Of a DNA stretch of 44,876 nt, positions 34,972 to 43,797 are shown one piece after another (position 1 is the first letter of the stretch; every line of letters starts with the position of its first letter). A model generated the notes under the pieces. That model saw only the letters and a list, made by a program, of their open reading frames with translations. It made no database searches and was not told where the DNA came from. The DNA is from Sphingopyxis sp. (lineage in GTDB: Bacteria; Pseudomonadota; Alphaproteobacteria; Sphingomonadales; Sphingomonadaceae), in assembly GCF_016463645.1 (NCBI RefSeq), contig NZ_JAEMQX010000021.1:1-44876 (forward strand), read 5' to 3'. The position numbers and the translations under genes were made by a program.

Positions 34972-36461
34972 GACTTTCGCCCGAACGGTCGATGCCGCTT
35001 CATCCAGTCGCGACCGCGATGCCAGCTCTTCTTCAGCCCGCGTTCGGTCAGACTTTCGAACATCGCATCGGGGCTGGTCGGATCGAGCAGCTCATTTTCG
35101 GCGATGAACTCGTCGAACGGCCCCGGGGCGGTCAGGTCGAGCCATTCAAGCGATCTGCCCTTGCCGCGCAACGCCTCGATCGTCCCGATCAGCGAGCCGG
35201 TCCGCTTGAAGGCGGCCGCGACCTCTTCTTCCCCCACGTCGAGATGCTCGGCGAGCAATGACTCGCGCAGCCGTGCAATCGCCGGTTCGATTCCCTCATT
35301 GGCCGGCAACGCGGCGTCGATCGTCACATCGCATTCGCTGTCGAGCCCCATCGAACGATTGTTCATGTTGGCCGATCCGACCCGGATCATGCGGTCGTCG
35401 ACGATCGCGGTCTTGGCGTGGACATAGATCGGTTCGCCGCCTTTCGTGCGCGGATAATAGACCCTCAGCCGGTCGCCATGCTTCGCCTTCGCGATCTGGC
35501 GCACCAGTTGCACGCGCGCGGCGTCCATCGCCATCTGTTCGAGCCAGCCGTCGGCGGTCTCGGGCATCACCATCACGAATTCGGGCGGATCGTCCTCGTT
35601 CAGCCGCTCGGCGATCGCGGCGGCGATCTTTCCGCAGGTGAAATATTGGTTCTCGAAGTAGATGAAGCGGTCGGCCGCCGCGATCATGTCGAGATAGAGC
35701 TGCTCGATCTCGCGAATTTCCTCATAGCCGTCATATTTGGCGCGGGTGCGCGAGATCGCGACATCGACCCCCTCGAAATCGGGATCGAGATCGTCCGGCC
35801 AGCTTTCGCCGGTGCCGTTCACCTCGCGCAGTGGCTTCTTCGTCGCGCGCTGCCAGCGTTCGTTGCCGAGGTCGGCGAGCGCGTTGCCGACCGGGCCGGC
35901 GAGGATCATCGTGCTGTCGTGCCACGGCATATAGGCTTTGCCGTCGGGCGCGGTGCGGTGCGGATCGCCGTCCTTGTGATCGCGCGTGTCCCAGCGGCGC
36001 GACCCGACGTCGATGCCCCCGCAGACCGCGAGATGATCGTCGAACACCGCGACCTTCTGATGATGGCTGCATCCGACGGGGTGCGCGCTGTCGAGGCGAA
36101 AACTGATCGAGCGCGTCAGTTTCCAGCGCGCGACCATCGACAGGATGCGCGGCATCGCGAACTGTTTCAGCCCGCCGAAATTCCAGCGCAAGATGTCAAT
36201 GTCGCGATCGGGTTTCTCATGCGCGAGCCGCAGCAGATAATCGCCGAGCGGCTCGCCCTTGCCCCGCTTGTCGGGGATCAGCGCGATGCGCGGATCGAAA
36301 TCCCAGCCGATCAGCAGGATGCGCTCCCTCGCGCCCGCCATCAGTTCTTTCAGCAGTTTGTAGTAATCCGCCGCATCGACGATCATCCGGGCCTTGTCGG
36401 CGCGCTCGATCCGCCAGCAATTGCGGCCTTTGACGACTATCGGTGCAAGCTCGTTCCCCAT
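34968..36461 (-). CDS. Phospholipase D-like protein
   Basis: 497-residue member of the PLD superfamily, with two HxK(x4)D active-site motifs as needed for one bilobed site. HKD1 is HHQKVAVFD at about residues 134-141, and HKD2 is HAKTAIVDDRMIRVGSANMNNRSMG near 347. Between them lie conserved WHDSTMILAGPV and YFENQYFTC segments. It lacks a clear signal peptide. It could hydrolyse or transfer phosphatidyl groups; it is nearer to the bacterial PLD proteins than to cardiolipin synthases with two transmembrane helices. The start at MGNELAP is preferred over 36497. Confidence 0.9.
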   Translation of the reverse strand: MGNELAPIVVKGRNCWRIERADKARMIVDAADYYKLLKELMAGARERILLIGWDFDPRIALIPDKRGKGEPLGDYLLRLAHEKPDRDIDILRWNFGGLKQFAMPRILSMVARWKLTRSISFRLDSAHPVGCSHHQKVAVFDDHLAVCGGIDVGSRRWDTRDHKDGDPHRTAPDGKAYMPWHDSTMILAGPVGNALADLGNERWQRATKKPLREVNGTGESWPDDLDPDFEGVDVAISRTRAKYDGYEEIREIEQLYLDMIAAADRFIYFENQYFTCGKIAAAIAERLNEDDPPEFVMVMPETADGWLEQMAMDAARVQLVRQIAKAKHGDRLRVYYPRTKGGEPIYVHAKTAIVDDRMIRVGSANMNNRSMGLDSECDVTIDAALPANEGIEPAIARLRESLLAEHLDVGEEEVAAAFKRTGSLIGTIEALRGKGRSLEWLDLTAPGPFDEFIAENELLDPTSPDAMFESLTERGLKKSWHRGRDWMKRHRPFGRKS

Positions 36462-36507
36462 CGCCGCCACCACGCATGATGGCGACGATAGTTGCAAGAG
36501 CGAAAAA

Positions 36508-38310
36508 TCAGGCCGCGGCGAACTGTTCGGGCGTCAGCGCCATCATCGCCTCGCTGCCCGCCTCGATCTTGCGGCGGAGCGAGCCCGCGTCGGGCAGGAA
36601 GCGCTCGCCGAAGTAGCGCGCGGTGACGAGCTTGGCTTCGAGGAAATCCTTGTTGCCGCGGCCTTCGGCGAGCGCCTTCTGCGCCGCCTCGGCCATCATC
36701 AGCCACATCGAGCCCAAGGCGACGAGCCCCAATATGTGCATGTAATGATGCGCGCCGGCGCCGACATTGTTCGGGTTGGCCATGCCATTCGCCATGAACC
36801 ACATCGTCGCGGCCTTGAGCTCGCCATTCGCCTTTTCGAGGCGCGTTGCGAAATCGGCGAGCGCCTCATTGCCCTTGGCGCGGGCGCATTCCTCGTCGAC
36901 GATCGCGAAAAAGGCCTGGATCGCGCGACCGCCGTTCTGCGCGAGCTTGCGCCCGACAAGGTCCATCGCCTGCACGCCGTTCGCGCCCTCATAGATCATC
37001 GTGATGCGCGCATCGCGGACATATTGCGACATGCCCTGCTCTTCGATGTAGCCGTGGCCGCCGAACACCTGCTGCGCATTGGTCGCGACCTCATAACCCT
37101 TGTCGGTGCCGAAACCCTTGATGACCGGGGTCAGCAGGCTGACGAGATCGTCGGCGCGCTGGCGCTCCTCCTCGCTCTCGGCGACGTGCGCGAGATCGAC
37201 CTGCAGCGCACCCCATGTGCAGAGCGCACGCAGCCCCTCGACGGTCGCCTTGCCGTCCATCAGCATGCGGCGGACGTCGGGGTGCACGAACAGCGGATCG
37301 GCCTTTTCCTGCGGGTCCTGCGGTCCCGTGAGCGCGCGGCCCTGCCGGCGATCGTGCGCGTACCGGACGGCGTTCTGATAGGCGACATCGGCCTGCCCGA
37401 GCCCCTGGATGCCGACGCCGAGGCGGGCGGCGTTCATCATCACGAACATCGCGGCGAGCCCCTTGTTCTCCTCGCCGACCATCCAGCCTTTCGCGCCGTC
37501 ATAGTTCATGACGCAGGTCGAGTTGGCGTGGATGCCCATCTTGTGCTCGATCGACCCGCACGAGAGCGTGTTGCGCTCACCCAGCGAACCGTCTCCATTG
37601 ACGATGAACTTCGGCACGATGAACAGTGAGATGCCCTTGACGCTGTCGGGCGCATCCGGCGTCTTCGCGAGCACGAGATGGATGATATTGTCGGTAAGAT
37701 CATGTTCGCCCGACGAAATGAAGATCTTGGTACCCGTGACCGCATAGCTGCCATCGCCGTTCGGCACCGCGCGCGTGCGGATCATGCCGAGGTCCGTGCC
37801 GGCGTGCGGCTCGGTCAGGTTCATCGTGCCGCTCCATTCCCCAGCGATCATCTTGGGGACATAGGTCGCCTTCTGCTCATCCGATCCCTTGACGAGGATC
37901 GCGGCGGTCGCGCCCTGGGTCAGCCCCGGATACATGGCAAACGCCTGATTGGCGGCGTTGCGATATTCCTCGACCGGGAAGCCGATGACATGCGGCAGTC
38001 CCTGCCCGCCGAATTCCTCGGGCGCGGTCAGCAGACCCCAGCCCGCGTCCGAATAGGCTTTATACGCTTCCCTGAAGCCCTTCGGCGTCGTCACCGAGCC
38101 GTCGTCGTGGCGCGTGCAGCCTTCGAGGTCGCCCGACTGATTGATAGGGAACAGCACTTCCTCACAGAATTTGCCCGCTTCGGTCAGCACCGCCTCGATC
38201 ATGTCGGGGGTCGCGTTGGCAAAGCCCGGCAAGTTCGAATAGCGCTCGATCCCGAGCACGTCGTTGAGGAGAAACAGCGTGTCCTGCACGGGAGCGCGAT
38301 AGACGGGCAT
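36508..38310 (-). CDS. Acyl-CoA dehydrogenase, DmdC/FadE type with extended C-terminal domain
   Basis: 600-residue flavoprotein of the large acyl-CoA dehydrogenase subgroup (fold with an added C-terminal helical domain), which includes 3-methylmercaptopropionyl-CoA dehydrogenase DmdC. The family start [18 protein letters not shown] is typical. Other segments are [19 protein letters not shown] near residue 163, the substrate-loop [16 protein letters not shown] near 191 and [17 protein letters not shown] near 440. The preferred acyl-CoA substrate cannot be fixed by eye. It is transcribed away from a MerR regulator that lies 74 bases downstream of its start on the same strand upstream, so the pair could be one regulon. 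Confidence 0.92.
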   Translation of the reverse strand: MPVYRAPVQDTLFLLNDVLGIERYSNLPGFANATPDMIEAVLTEAGKFCEEVLFPINQSGDLEGCTRHDDGSVTTPKGFREAYKAYSDAGWGLLTAPEEFGGQGLPHVIGFPVEEYRNAANQAFAMYPGLTQGATAAILVKGSDEQKATYVPKMIAGEWSGTMNLTEPHAGTDLGMIRTRAVPNGDGSYAVTGTKIFISSGEHDLTDNIIHLVLAKTPDAPDSVKGISLFIVPKFIVNGDGSLGERNTLSCGSIEHKMGIHANSTCVMNYDGAKGWMVGEENKGLAAMFVMMNAARLGVGIQGLGQADVAYQNAVRYAHDRRQGRALTGPQDPQEKADPLFVHPDVRRMLMDGKATVEGLRALCTWGALQVDLAHVAESEEERQRADDLVSLLTPVIKGFGTDKGYEVATNAQQVFGGHGYIEEQGMSQYVRDARITMIYEGANGVQAMDLVGRKLAQNGGRAIQAFFAIVDEECARAKGNEALADFATRLEKANGELKAATMWFMANGMANPNNVGAGAHHYMHILGLVALGSMWLMMAEAAQKALAEGRGNKDFLEAKLVTARYFGERFLPDAGSLRRKIEAGSEAMMALTPEQFAAA

Positions 38311-38384
38311 GGGAAATCCTTCTGAAAAGCAGTTTCGATGTCAAACTTGCCCGGGGAGAGGCAGAGGGTCAGGAGCCGGGCGGC

Positions 38385-38807
38385 CTATTGGCCGGCATCG
38401 ACTTTCTTCACCATATCGATGAAGCGTGACAGCTCATCTACAGCGCTGTCAATATCGTCGCGCTGGCGGCGCAGCAGCGCGATGCGCTCCTCGCATTTTT
38501 CGATCGTCACCTGGCGCTGAAGCTTGCGGCCGTCACCGACGTCGTAAAGGTCGATCATCTCGCGAATGTCGGCGAGGCTGAACCCCGTGCGTTTGGCACG
38601 CAGGATCCATGCGAGCCGCGCCCGGTCGCGTTTGGAATAGATGCGCGACAGGCCCTTGCGCGACGGGCTGATCAGCCCCTCGTCCTCATAGAAGCGCAGC
38701 GCGCGCGCCGTGACGCCGAACTCGGTCGACAAGTCGGTGATGCTGAACTGTTCGCGCCCCAGATGATCGGGCGTGTCGATATGGGCGTGGCCGTAGGGTT
38801 CGGTCAT
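38385..38807 (-). CDS. MerR family transcriptional regulator (LiuR-like)
   Basis: 140-residue MerR regulator. The N-terminal winged HTH reads FSITDLSTEFGVTARALRFYEDEGLISP, followed by GLSRIYSKRDRARLAWILRAKRTGFSLADIREMIDL, the standard MerR DNA-binding block. The rest is a coiled-coil dimerisation helix; there are no cysteines of a metal sensor, so this is not a metal-responsive member. It resembles the LiuR/PsrA-type regulators of branched-chain and fatty acid breakdown in Proteobacteria. The start at MTEPYGH has no Shine-Dalgarno; the longer in-frame opening to 38843 would read through the promoter palindromes and is unlikely. It probably controls the acyl-CoA dehydrogenase gene downstream. 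Confidence 0.9.
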   Translation of the reverse strand: MTEPYGHAHIDTPDHLGREQFSITDLSTEFGVTARALRFYEDEGLISPSRKGLSRIYSKRDRARLAWILRAKRTGFSLADIREMIDLYDVGDGRKLQRQVTIEKCEERIALLRRQRDDIDSAVDELSRFIDMVKKVDAGQ

Positions 38808-38813
38808 GCAATT

Positions 38814-38843
38814 GAAACTAGTTTCCGTTGACGTGAACGTCAA
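38814..38843 (-). promoter_or_regulatory. Promoter and probable operator of the MerR gene
   Basis: Two symmetric elements abut in the MerR upstream region. TTGACGTGAACGTCAA at 38828-38843 has 7-bp arms and a 2-base centre, and GAAACTAGTTTC at 38814-38825 is a perfect 12-base palindrome. Read toward the MerR gene, TTGACG (38843-38838) could be the -35 box and TAGTTT (38820-38815) the -10 box, with 17 bases between. The ACGT half-sites resemble the LiuR motif as I remember it. The transcript would start within a few bases of the ATG, so translation is possibly leaderless. Confidence 0.55.
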
Positions 38844-38873
38844 GAGCGCCGAAGCGCGCCGTATCGGGGGAGG

Positions 38874-39407
38874 TCAGCCCGCGCAGGGACGCCGCATAAT
38901 GCCGTCTCGGCCGGCAATCCGCAAGTCCTGCGCATCGGCTTCGGACCAGCTCGCACGCGGCAGCCGCAAGCCCGAGAGCGACGCCCTGTTCGGGCACAAT
39001 CGCGTGCACTGCGGCGGCAGGCGCCCCGGCAGTCGCAGCTCGTCTTCCTGCTCGTGAACGAAGGCATCGCAGCCGTCGGCACCGGCGAACTGCATCCGCC
39101 ATCCGTTCCGCTCGCGCGTCATCGTTCCGCGTGCGGTGCAGGACAGACTCGTCCCGAACGCCGCAGTGACGGCAAAGCGCCATTTTCCGGCGCCGTCGGA
39201 AACGACGCACATGGCATCGCGGCCGAGATCGTGGGTCCGCTCGAACACGCCGACTGGACTTGCCGCTTCGGGGCGAACGACTCCGCGCTGGCGCGCCGCG
39301 ACCTCGAGCGGATTGTCGGCGTCGATTCCCTTTGCAGGCGGTGCGGGCCGGTCGCACCCGCCGAGCAGCAGCGCAAGCAGCGCCGGCACAAAGCTAGCCC
39401 TGCGCAT
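38874..39407 (-). CDS. Small lipoprotein of unknown function
   Basis: 177-residue predicted lipoprotein: basic start, hydrophobic core ([13 protein letters not shown]) and lipobox LGGC with Cys18. The mature part has a small beta-rich domain with several cysteines ([30 protein letters not shown]), likely disulfide-bonded in the periplasm. I do not recognise a family. The start overlaps the end of hisI by 14 bases, on the same strand, so the two are probably cotranscribed. A divergent promoter region for the MerR gene lies downstream of its stop. Confidence 0.72.
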   Translation of the reverse strand: MRRASFVPALLALLLGGCDRPAPPAKGIDADNPLEVAARQRGVVRPEAASPVGVFERTHDLGRDAMCVVSDGAGKWRFAVTAAFGTSLSCTARGTMTRERNGWRMQFAGADGCDAFVHEQEDELRLPGRLPPQCTRLCPNRASLSGLRLPRASWSEADAQDLRIAGRDGIMRRPCAG

Positions 39408-39774
39408 CGTCCGCCAGAAAGGTCAGGCTGCCGTCGGCCTCGACGCGGCGATAGAAGCAGGAACGACGACCCGTGTGGCATGCCGGCCCCGCGGGCCTGA
39501 CACGCAGCAACAGCGCGTCCTGATCGCAATCGACGCGCATCTCGACCAGCGCCAACCCGTTGCCCGACGTCTCGCCCTTACGCCAAAGGGAGGCCCGCGA
39601 CCGCGACCAGAAATACGCCTGTCCGGTCTCGCGCGTCCTTGCAATCGCCTCCGCGTTCATATGCGCGACCATCAGCAGCACCTGCGTGTCGGCGTCGGTG
39701 ACGATCGCGGTCACCAGCCCGGCGGCGTCGAAACGCGGGTCAAATCGGTCGGTAGTGTCGCGCTGATCTTCCAT
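39394..39774 (-). CDS. hisI: Phosphoribosyl-AMP cyclohydrolase (HisI)
   Basis: 126-residue enzyme of histidine biosynthesis, opening the purine ring of phosphoribosyl-AMP to give ProFAR. It carries the family pattern: [60 protein letters not shown] with the metal-binding aspartates, and the zinc cysteines in [14 protein letters not shown]. It is a stand-alone HisI without the HisE domain, which is usual in Alphaproteobacteria. It is divergent from purF with a 140-base spacer, and the lipoprotein gene follows it with a 14-base overlap. Confidence 0.95.
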   Translation of the reverse strand: MEDQRDTTDRFDPRFDAAGLVTAIVTDADTQVLLMVAHMNAEAIARTRETGQAYFWSRSRASLWRKGETSGNGLALVEMRVDCDQDALLLRVRPAGPACHTGRRSCFYRRVEADGSLTFLADDAQG

Positions 39775-39914
39775 GAATGGCGCTTTAGAGCAGGATATGA
39801 GCCACTGTCACCCGTCCTTCTTGTCGCATGTGACAATTGCGTGATTAGGGGGGCGACATTTGCGATTGCCCTCCCTATATGCGCCGCAGTCACTGCCCCT
39901 GCCCCTGGAACGAC

Positions 39915-41372
39915 ATGCTGACGACCCATCCTTTCGACGACGACAAGCTCCGCGAGGAGTGCGGCGTATTTGGTATTCATGGCGCCGATAGCGCCGCCGC
40001 GGTTGTCGCGCTGGGCCTCCATGCCCTGCAGCACCGCGGACAGGAAGCCGCGGGCATCACTGCCTTTGACGGCAAGGACTTCCACACCCACCGCGCGATG
40101 GGCCACGTTGCGGGCAATTTCGACCGCGACGAGATCATCCGCCAGCTCGACGGCGCCTCGGCGATCGGCCATGTCCGCTATTCGACGACGGGCGAGACCG
40201 CGCTGCGCAACGTCCAGCCGCTGTTCGCCGACCTTGCGACCGGCGGCTTCGCCGTCGCGCACAATGGCAACATCTCGAACGCCGCCGCGCTCCGCAAGGT
40301 GCTCGTCCGCCGCGGTTCGATCTTCCAGTCGACCAGCGATACCGAGGTGATCATCCACCTCGTAGCGACGTCGAACTATCGCTCGCTGCTCGACCGCTTC
40401 ATCGACGCGCTGAAGCAGGTCGAAGGCGCCTATTCGCTGATCTGCCTCACCGCCGAAGGCATGATCGGCTGCCGCGACCCGCTCGGCATTCGCCCGCTCG
40501 TCATCGGCAAGCTCGGCGATGCGCATATTCTGGCGTCGGAAACGGTCGCGCTCGACGTCGTCGGCGCGGAATTCGTCCGTTCGGTCGAGCCCGGCGAGCT
40601 GGTCATCGTCCGCGACGGCCAACTTACCTCGCATCGCCCCTTCGCGGAGCAGTCCGCGCGGCCGTGCATCTTCGAATATGTCTATTTCTCGCGCCCCGAC
40701 TCGATCGTCGACGGCACGAGCGTCTATTCGGTGCGCAAGGCGATCGGCGCCGAGCTGGCGCGCGAAAATCCGGTCGACGCCGACCTCGTCATCCCCGTCC
40801 CCGATTCGGGCACGCCGGCGGCGATCGGTTATGCGCAGGAATCGGGCATTCCCTTCGAGCTCGGCATCATCCGCTCGCACTATGTCGGGCGCACCTTCAT
40901 CCAGCCGGGCGACAAGGTCCGCCATCTGGGCGTGAAATTGAAGCATAATGCGAACCGCGCGCTGATCGCGGGCAAGCGCATCGTGCTGATCGACGATTCG
41001 ATCGTGCGCGGCACGACGAGCCTGAAGATCGTGCAGATGATGCGCGATGCCGGCGCCGCCGAAGTCCATATGCGTATCGCGAGCCCGCCGACCCAGCATA
41101 GCTGCTTCTATGGCGTCGACACGCCCGAACGGGCGAAGCTGCTCGCGGCGCAGATGACGGTCGGCCAGATGGCGAATTTCATCAATGCCGACAGCCTCGC
41201 CTTCCTGACGATCGACGGCCTTTATCGCGCGCTCGGCGAAGCCGACCGCAAGCATGATGCCCCGCAATATTGCGACGCCTGCTTCACCGGCGACTATCCG
41301 ACCACGCTCACCGATTTCGACGAGCATGGGCTGGAAGATCAGTTTTCGCTGCTTGCCGAACGGGTTGTTTGA
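39915..41372 (+). CDS. purF: Amidophosphoribosyltransferase (PurF)
   Basis: 485-residue first enzyme of de novo purine synthesis: forms phosphoribosylamine from PRPP and glutamine. The N-terminal glutaminase has a short propeptide cut before the catalytic Cys16 in REECGVFGIHG. Other segments are ALQHRGQEAAGI, HVRYSTTGE and NGNISNAAALR. The C-terminal phosphoribosyltransferase domain holds the PRPP loop VLIDDSIVRGTT near residue 358. The tail YCDACFTGDYPT with the upstream HSCFYG suggests the iron-sulfur cluster ligands of the Bacillus-type PurF. The start is ATG 39915; the 12 extra residues from 39879 are unconserved. It is followed 4 bases later by an SDR gene. Confidence 0.96.
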   Translation: MLTTHPFDDDKLREECGVFGIHGADSAAAVVALGLHALQHRGQEAAGITAFDGKDFHTHRAMGHVAGNFDRDEIIRQLDGASAIGHVRYSTTGETALRNVQPLFADLATGGFAVAHNGNISNAAALRKVLVRRGSIFQSTSDTEVIIHLVATSNYRSLLDRFIDALKQVEGAYSLICLTAEGMIGCRDPLGIRPLVIGKLGDAHILASETVALDVVGAEFVRSVEPGELVIVRDGQLTSHRPFAEQSARPCIFEYVYFSRPDSIVDGTSVYSVRKAIGAELARENPVDADLVIPVPDSGTPAAIGYAQESGIPFELGIIRSHYVGRTFIQPGDKVRHLGVKLKHNANRALIAGKRIVLIDDSIVRGTTSLKIVQMMRDAGAAEVHMRIASPPTQHSCFYGVDTPERAKLLAAQMTVGQMANFINADSLAFLTIDGLYRALGEADRKHDAPQYCDACFTGDYPTTLTDFDEHGLEDQFSLLAERVV

Positions 41373-41376
41373 CATA

Positions 41377-42111
41377 ATGACCACAAAATCTGAAGAATTG
41401 GCGGGCCAGGTGGCGCTCGTCACCGGGGCGAGCCGCGGCATCGGTGAGGCGATCGCCGAAGCACTGGCCGCACGCGGCGCGCATGTCGTGATTACCGCGC
41501 GCACTGCGGGCGGGCTCGAAGAGCTCGAGGATCGTATCCACGCCGCGGGCGGCAGCGCGACGATCGCACCGCTCGACCTGACCGACGGCGACAGCATCGC
41601 CCGCCTTGCGAGCGCGATGGCCGAACGCTGGCAACAGCTCGACATGCTCGTCCTGAACGCGGCGATGCTCGGCACATTGACCCCTGTCGCCGCCATCGAC
41701 GGCAAGGAATTCAACAAGCTGCTGACGCTCAACCTGATTACACAGCAGGCGCTGATCGCCAATTTCGATCCGCTGCTTCGCCGCGCCGCGAACGGCCGGC
41801 TGATCGCGCTGTCGAGCGGTGTTGCACGCGAACCGCGCGCCTATTGGGGCGCCTATGCCGCATCGAAAGCGGCCTTCGAAACGCTGGTGACGAGCTATGG
41901 CGCCGAGATGCGCAATATCTCGACCGTGCGCACGGCGATCCTCGATCCCGGCGGCACGCGCACGCAGATGCGGGCACGCGCCTATCCCGGGGAAGACCCG
42001 CAAAGCATCAAGGACCCCGTGGCGGTCGGCGAATATGTCGCCGGGCTGATGGTCGAAGGCTTCGACAGCACAGCCTTCCACGCGCTGCCCAAGGTCATGG
42101 AAAAAGCTTAA
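41377..42111 (+). CDS. SDR family oxidoreductase
   Basis: 244-residue short-chain dehydrogenase/reductase, NAD(P)-dependent. The cofactor loop TGASRGIGEAIA is at about residues 17-28, LVLNAAM near 90 is the NNAG equivalent, and the catalytic YAASK is near 160-164. The substrate is unknown. It starts 4 bases after the purF stop and so is probably cotranscribed with it; purF followed by an SDR gene is, from memory, a recurring arrangement in sphingomonads. It is followed by a small membrane gene after 63 bases. Confidence 0.9.
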   Translation: MTTKSEELAGQVALVTGASRGIGEAIAEALAARGAHVVITARTAGGLEELEDRIHAAGGSATIAPLDLTDGDSIARLASAMAERWQQLDMLVLNAAMLGTLTPVAAIDGKEFNKLLTLNLITQQALIANFDPLLRRAANGRLIALSSGVAREPRAYWGAYAASKAAFETLVTSYGAEMRNISTVRTAILDPGGTRTQMRARAYPGEDPQSIKDPVAVGEYVAGLMVEGFDSTAFHALPKVMEKA

Positions 42112-42174
42112 CGCCATCTTCGTTTTCCTGCGCTAAGATGCTCTCATAAGAGGGTTTGCGAGGGCGCGGGAATA

Positions 42175-42561
42175 ATGACCAAGACACTTTTGCGATCGGC
42201 GATCGCCGCGATGATCGGCATCGTCGTCGCTTTCGGGCTGATCTGGCTGGCGCAATATGCCGGCGCCGAGATTTCCCCCGACGTCTACGATCCGGATAGC
42301 GGTGAAATCCTGATCCCGGTCGGTTCGACGATCGCACTGATCATCGGCTGGTTCATCGGCACCTTTGCCGGCGGCTGGCTCGCGATGCGCGTATCGGCGG
42401 GGACCGGCGCCGGCTGGATCGTCGCGGGTTCGGTTATCGGTGCCGCGCTCTATCGCGCGGTGACGCTCGCCGATACCTGGTGGATCATGGCGCTGGGCGT
42501 CGCCGTCCCCCTCGCCGCGGTCTGGCTGGCCCAGCGCGCGACGAGCGTTGTTACCGACTAA
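42175..42561 (+). CDS. Small integral membrane protein, unknown
   Basis: 128-residue protein with about four transmembrane helices: AIAAMIGIVVAFGLIWLAQ, then STIALIIGWFIGTFAGGWLAM, GWIVAGSVIGAALYR and WWIMALGVAVPLAAVWLA, joined by an acidic loop (SPDVYDPDSGEIL). No catalytic motif or named family is visible. The start ATG at 42175 is preceded by GGGCGCGGGAAT, with no strong Shine-Dalgarno. It runs in the direction of the purF-SDR genes and ends 41 bases from the convergent serine hydrolase gene. Confidence 0.7.
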   Translation: MTKTLLRSAIAAMIGIVVAFGLIWLAQYAGAEISPDVYDPDSGEILIPVGSTIALIIGWFIGTFAGGWLAMRVSAGTGAGWIVAGSVIGAALYRAVTLADTWWIMALGVAVPLAAVWLAQRATSVVTD

Positions 42562-42570
42562 TCCGATTCT

Positions 42571-42596
42571 GTCATGCCGGCGCAGGCCGGGGTGAC
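42571..42596. repeat. REP-like hairpin between convergent genes
   Basis: GTCATGCCGGC (42571-42581) and GCCGGGGTGAC (42586-42596) form an imperfect stem around a 4-base loop in the 41-base gap between two convergent genes. The GTCAT-CCGGC-GCCGG wording recalls the short dispersed palindromes common in sphingomonad and Caulobacter genomes. Only this one copy is found in the window. It may also serve as a terminator. Confidence 0.4.
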
Positions 42597-42602
42597 CCAG
42601 GT

Positions 42603-43778
42603 TCAGTTGGCGGTTTCCTTGTCCAGCGCCGCCTGTACGCGCTTGTAGAAGGCTTCGCGCGCCGCGCCGACGCCCTCGGGGTCGGTCGCCGTCGGCCAGT
42701 TGCCGTTCGACGCGATCACCAGCTTGCGCTTCGGATCGATGAAGATGCCCTGTCCGAAGATGCCTTGCGCGGCGAAGCTGCCATCGTCGTTGGTCCACCA
42801 TTGATAGCCATAGCCGCGGCCCGGGAGGTCGATGCTCGCCTGCTTCGTCGTCGCTGATGGCAGCCAATCATCAGGGAGCACCTTCTTGCCACCCGCAACG
42901 CCGCCGTTCAGGATGAACTGGCCGAAACGCGCATAATCCCTGAGACTCGCCGACATGCAGCAGCCGCTGATCTCGTGCCCCGTCGGCCCGAGCATCCACG
43001 CCGCGTCCTGCTCCATGCCGAACGGCTTCCAGACCTTCTCCGACAGATAGGCCGACAGCGTCTTGCCCGTCGCGCTCGACACCAGCACGCCGATCAGATT
43101 GGTCTCGCCGGTCTTGTATACCCACCTCGACCCCGCAGGCGCTTCGCGCGGCAAGGTCTTCATATAGCTGACGGTTATGTCCTCGCCCGCAACAGGTTTT
43201 TGCAGGTTGAACTGCGCGACGTCGGACTTGGGATCGGTATAATCCTCGTTCCATTTGACGCCCGAGGTCATCGTCAGCAACTGACGCACGCTGACATCGT
43301 CATAGGCCGAGCCCTTCAACCCCGGGATATAGGCGGTGACCTTGTCGTCGAGGCTCTTGATATAACCGTCCTTCACTGCCGCACCGACGAGGGTCGAGGT
43401 GAAGCTCTTGGCGACCGAGAAGCTTGTCCAGCGGCCTGCGGCATCATAGCCGAGCGCATATTTCTCGAACCGCACCTTGCCGTCCTGCACGATGATCAGC
43501 CCGGCGTTCCGCTGTTTCGCCATATAAGCGTGGACATCGGCACCAAGGTCGATCGGCTCGCCCTGCGGCAACGGATAGACGGGCCCGCCTGCCTCGACCT
43601 TGTTCACCACGACCTTGGGAACCGTTTCCATCGTGCGGAATGCGGCGTCGCGTTGATCCTGGGTCCAGAAGAGCACATTCAGATCCTTTGGAAGTTGGTC
43701 GGTCGTCTCGGAGGTCGCGGGCGCGCTGCACCCCGCCGCCACGGTGCACAGCAGCACCGCCGCCAAAAATCTTCGCAT
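42603..43778 (-). CDS. Beta-lactamase-fold serine hydrolase, lipoprotein
   Basis: 391-residue class C beta-lactamase/penicillin-binding-protein-fold hydrolase. The N-terminus is MRRFLAAVLLCTVAAGC, a signal sequence with lipobox AAGC, so it is an envelope lipoprotein. The SxxK motif is SVAK in WTSFSVAKSFTS near residue 119; LLTMTSGVKWNEDYTD and YKTGETNLIG carry the Tyr-type motif region. It is likely an esterase or D-amino-peptidase-type enzyme rather than a resistance enzyme, since the family is broad. ATG 43778 is chosen because it gives the signal peptide, 19 bases after the end of the CFA synthase gene on the same strand. Confidence 0.88.
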   Translation of the reverse strand: MRRFLAAVLLCTVAAGCSAPATSETTDQLPKDLNVLFWTQDQRDAAFRTMETVPKVVVNKVEAGGPVYPLPQGEPIDLGADVHAYMAKQRNAGLIIVQDGKVRFEKYALGYDAAGRWTSFSVAKSFTSTLVGAAVKDGYIKSLDDKVTAYIPGLKGSAYDDVSVRQLLTMTSGVKWNEDYTDPKSDVAQFNLQKPVAGEDITVSYMKTLPREAPAGSRWVYKTGETNLIGVLVSSATGKTLSAYLSEKVWKPFGMEQDAAWMLGPTGHEISGCCMSASLRDYARFGQFILNGGVAGGKKVLPDDWLPSATTKQASIDLPGRGYGYQWWTNDDGSFAAQGIFGQGIFIDPKRKLVIASNGNWPTATDPEGVGAAREAFYKRVQAALDKETAN

Positions 43779-43797
43779 CTGATGTCCTCCCCTGTTT

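Noticed and set aside
39711-41762. Open frame of about 680 codons opposite purF and the SDR gene
   Set aside because: Spans two well-supported genes and lacks motifs; composition is that of an antisense frame.
42603-43778. Antibiotic-resistance beta-lactamase
   Set aside because: The protein has the SxxK fold signature but is a lipoprotein of the broad serine hydrolase family; nothing marks it as a resistance determinant.
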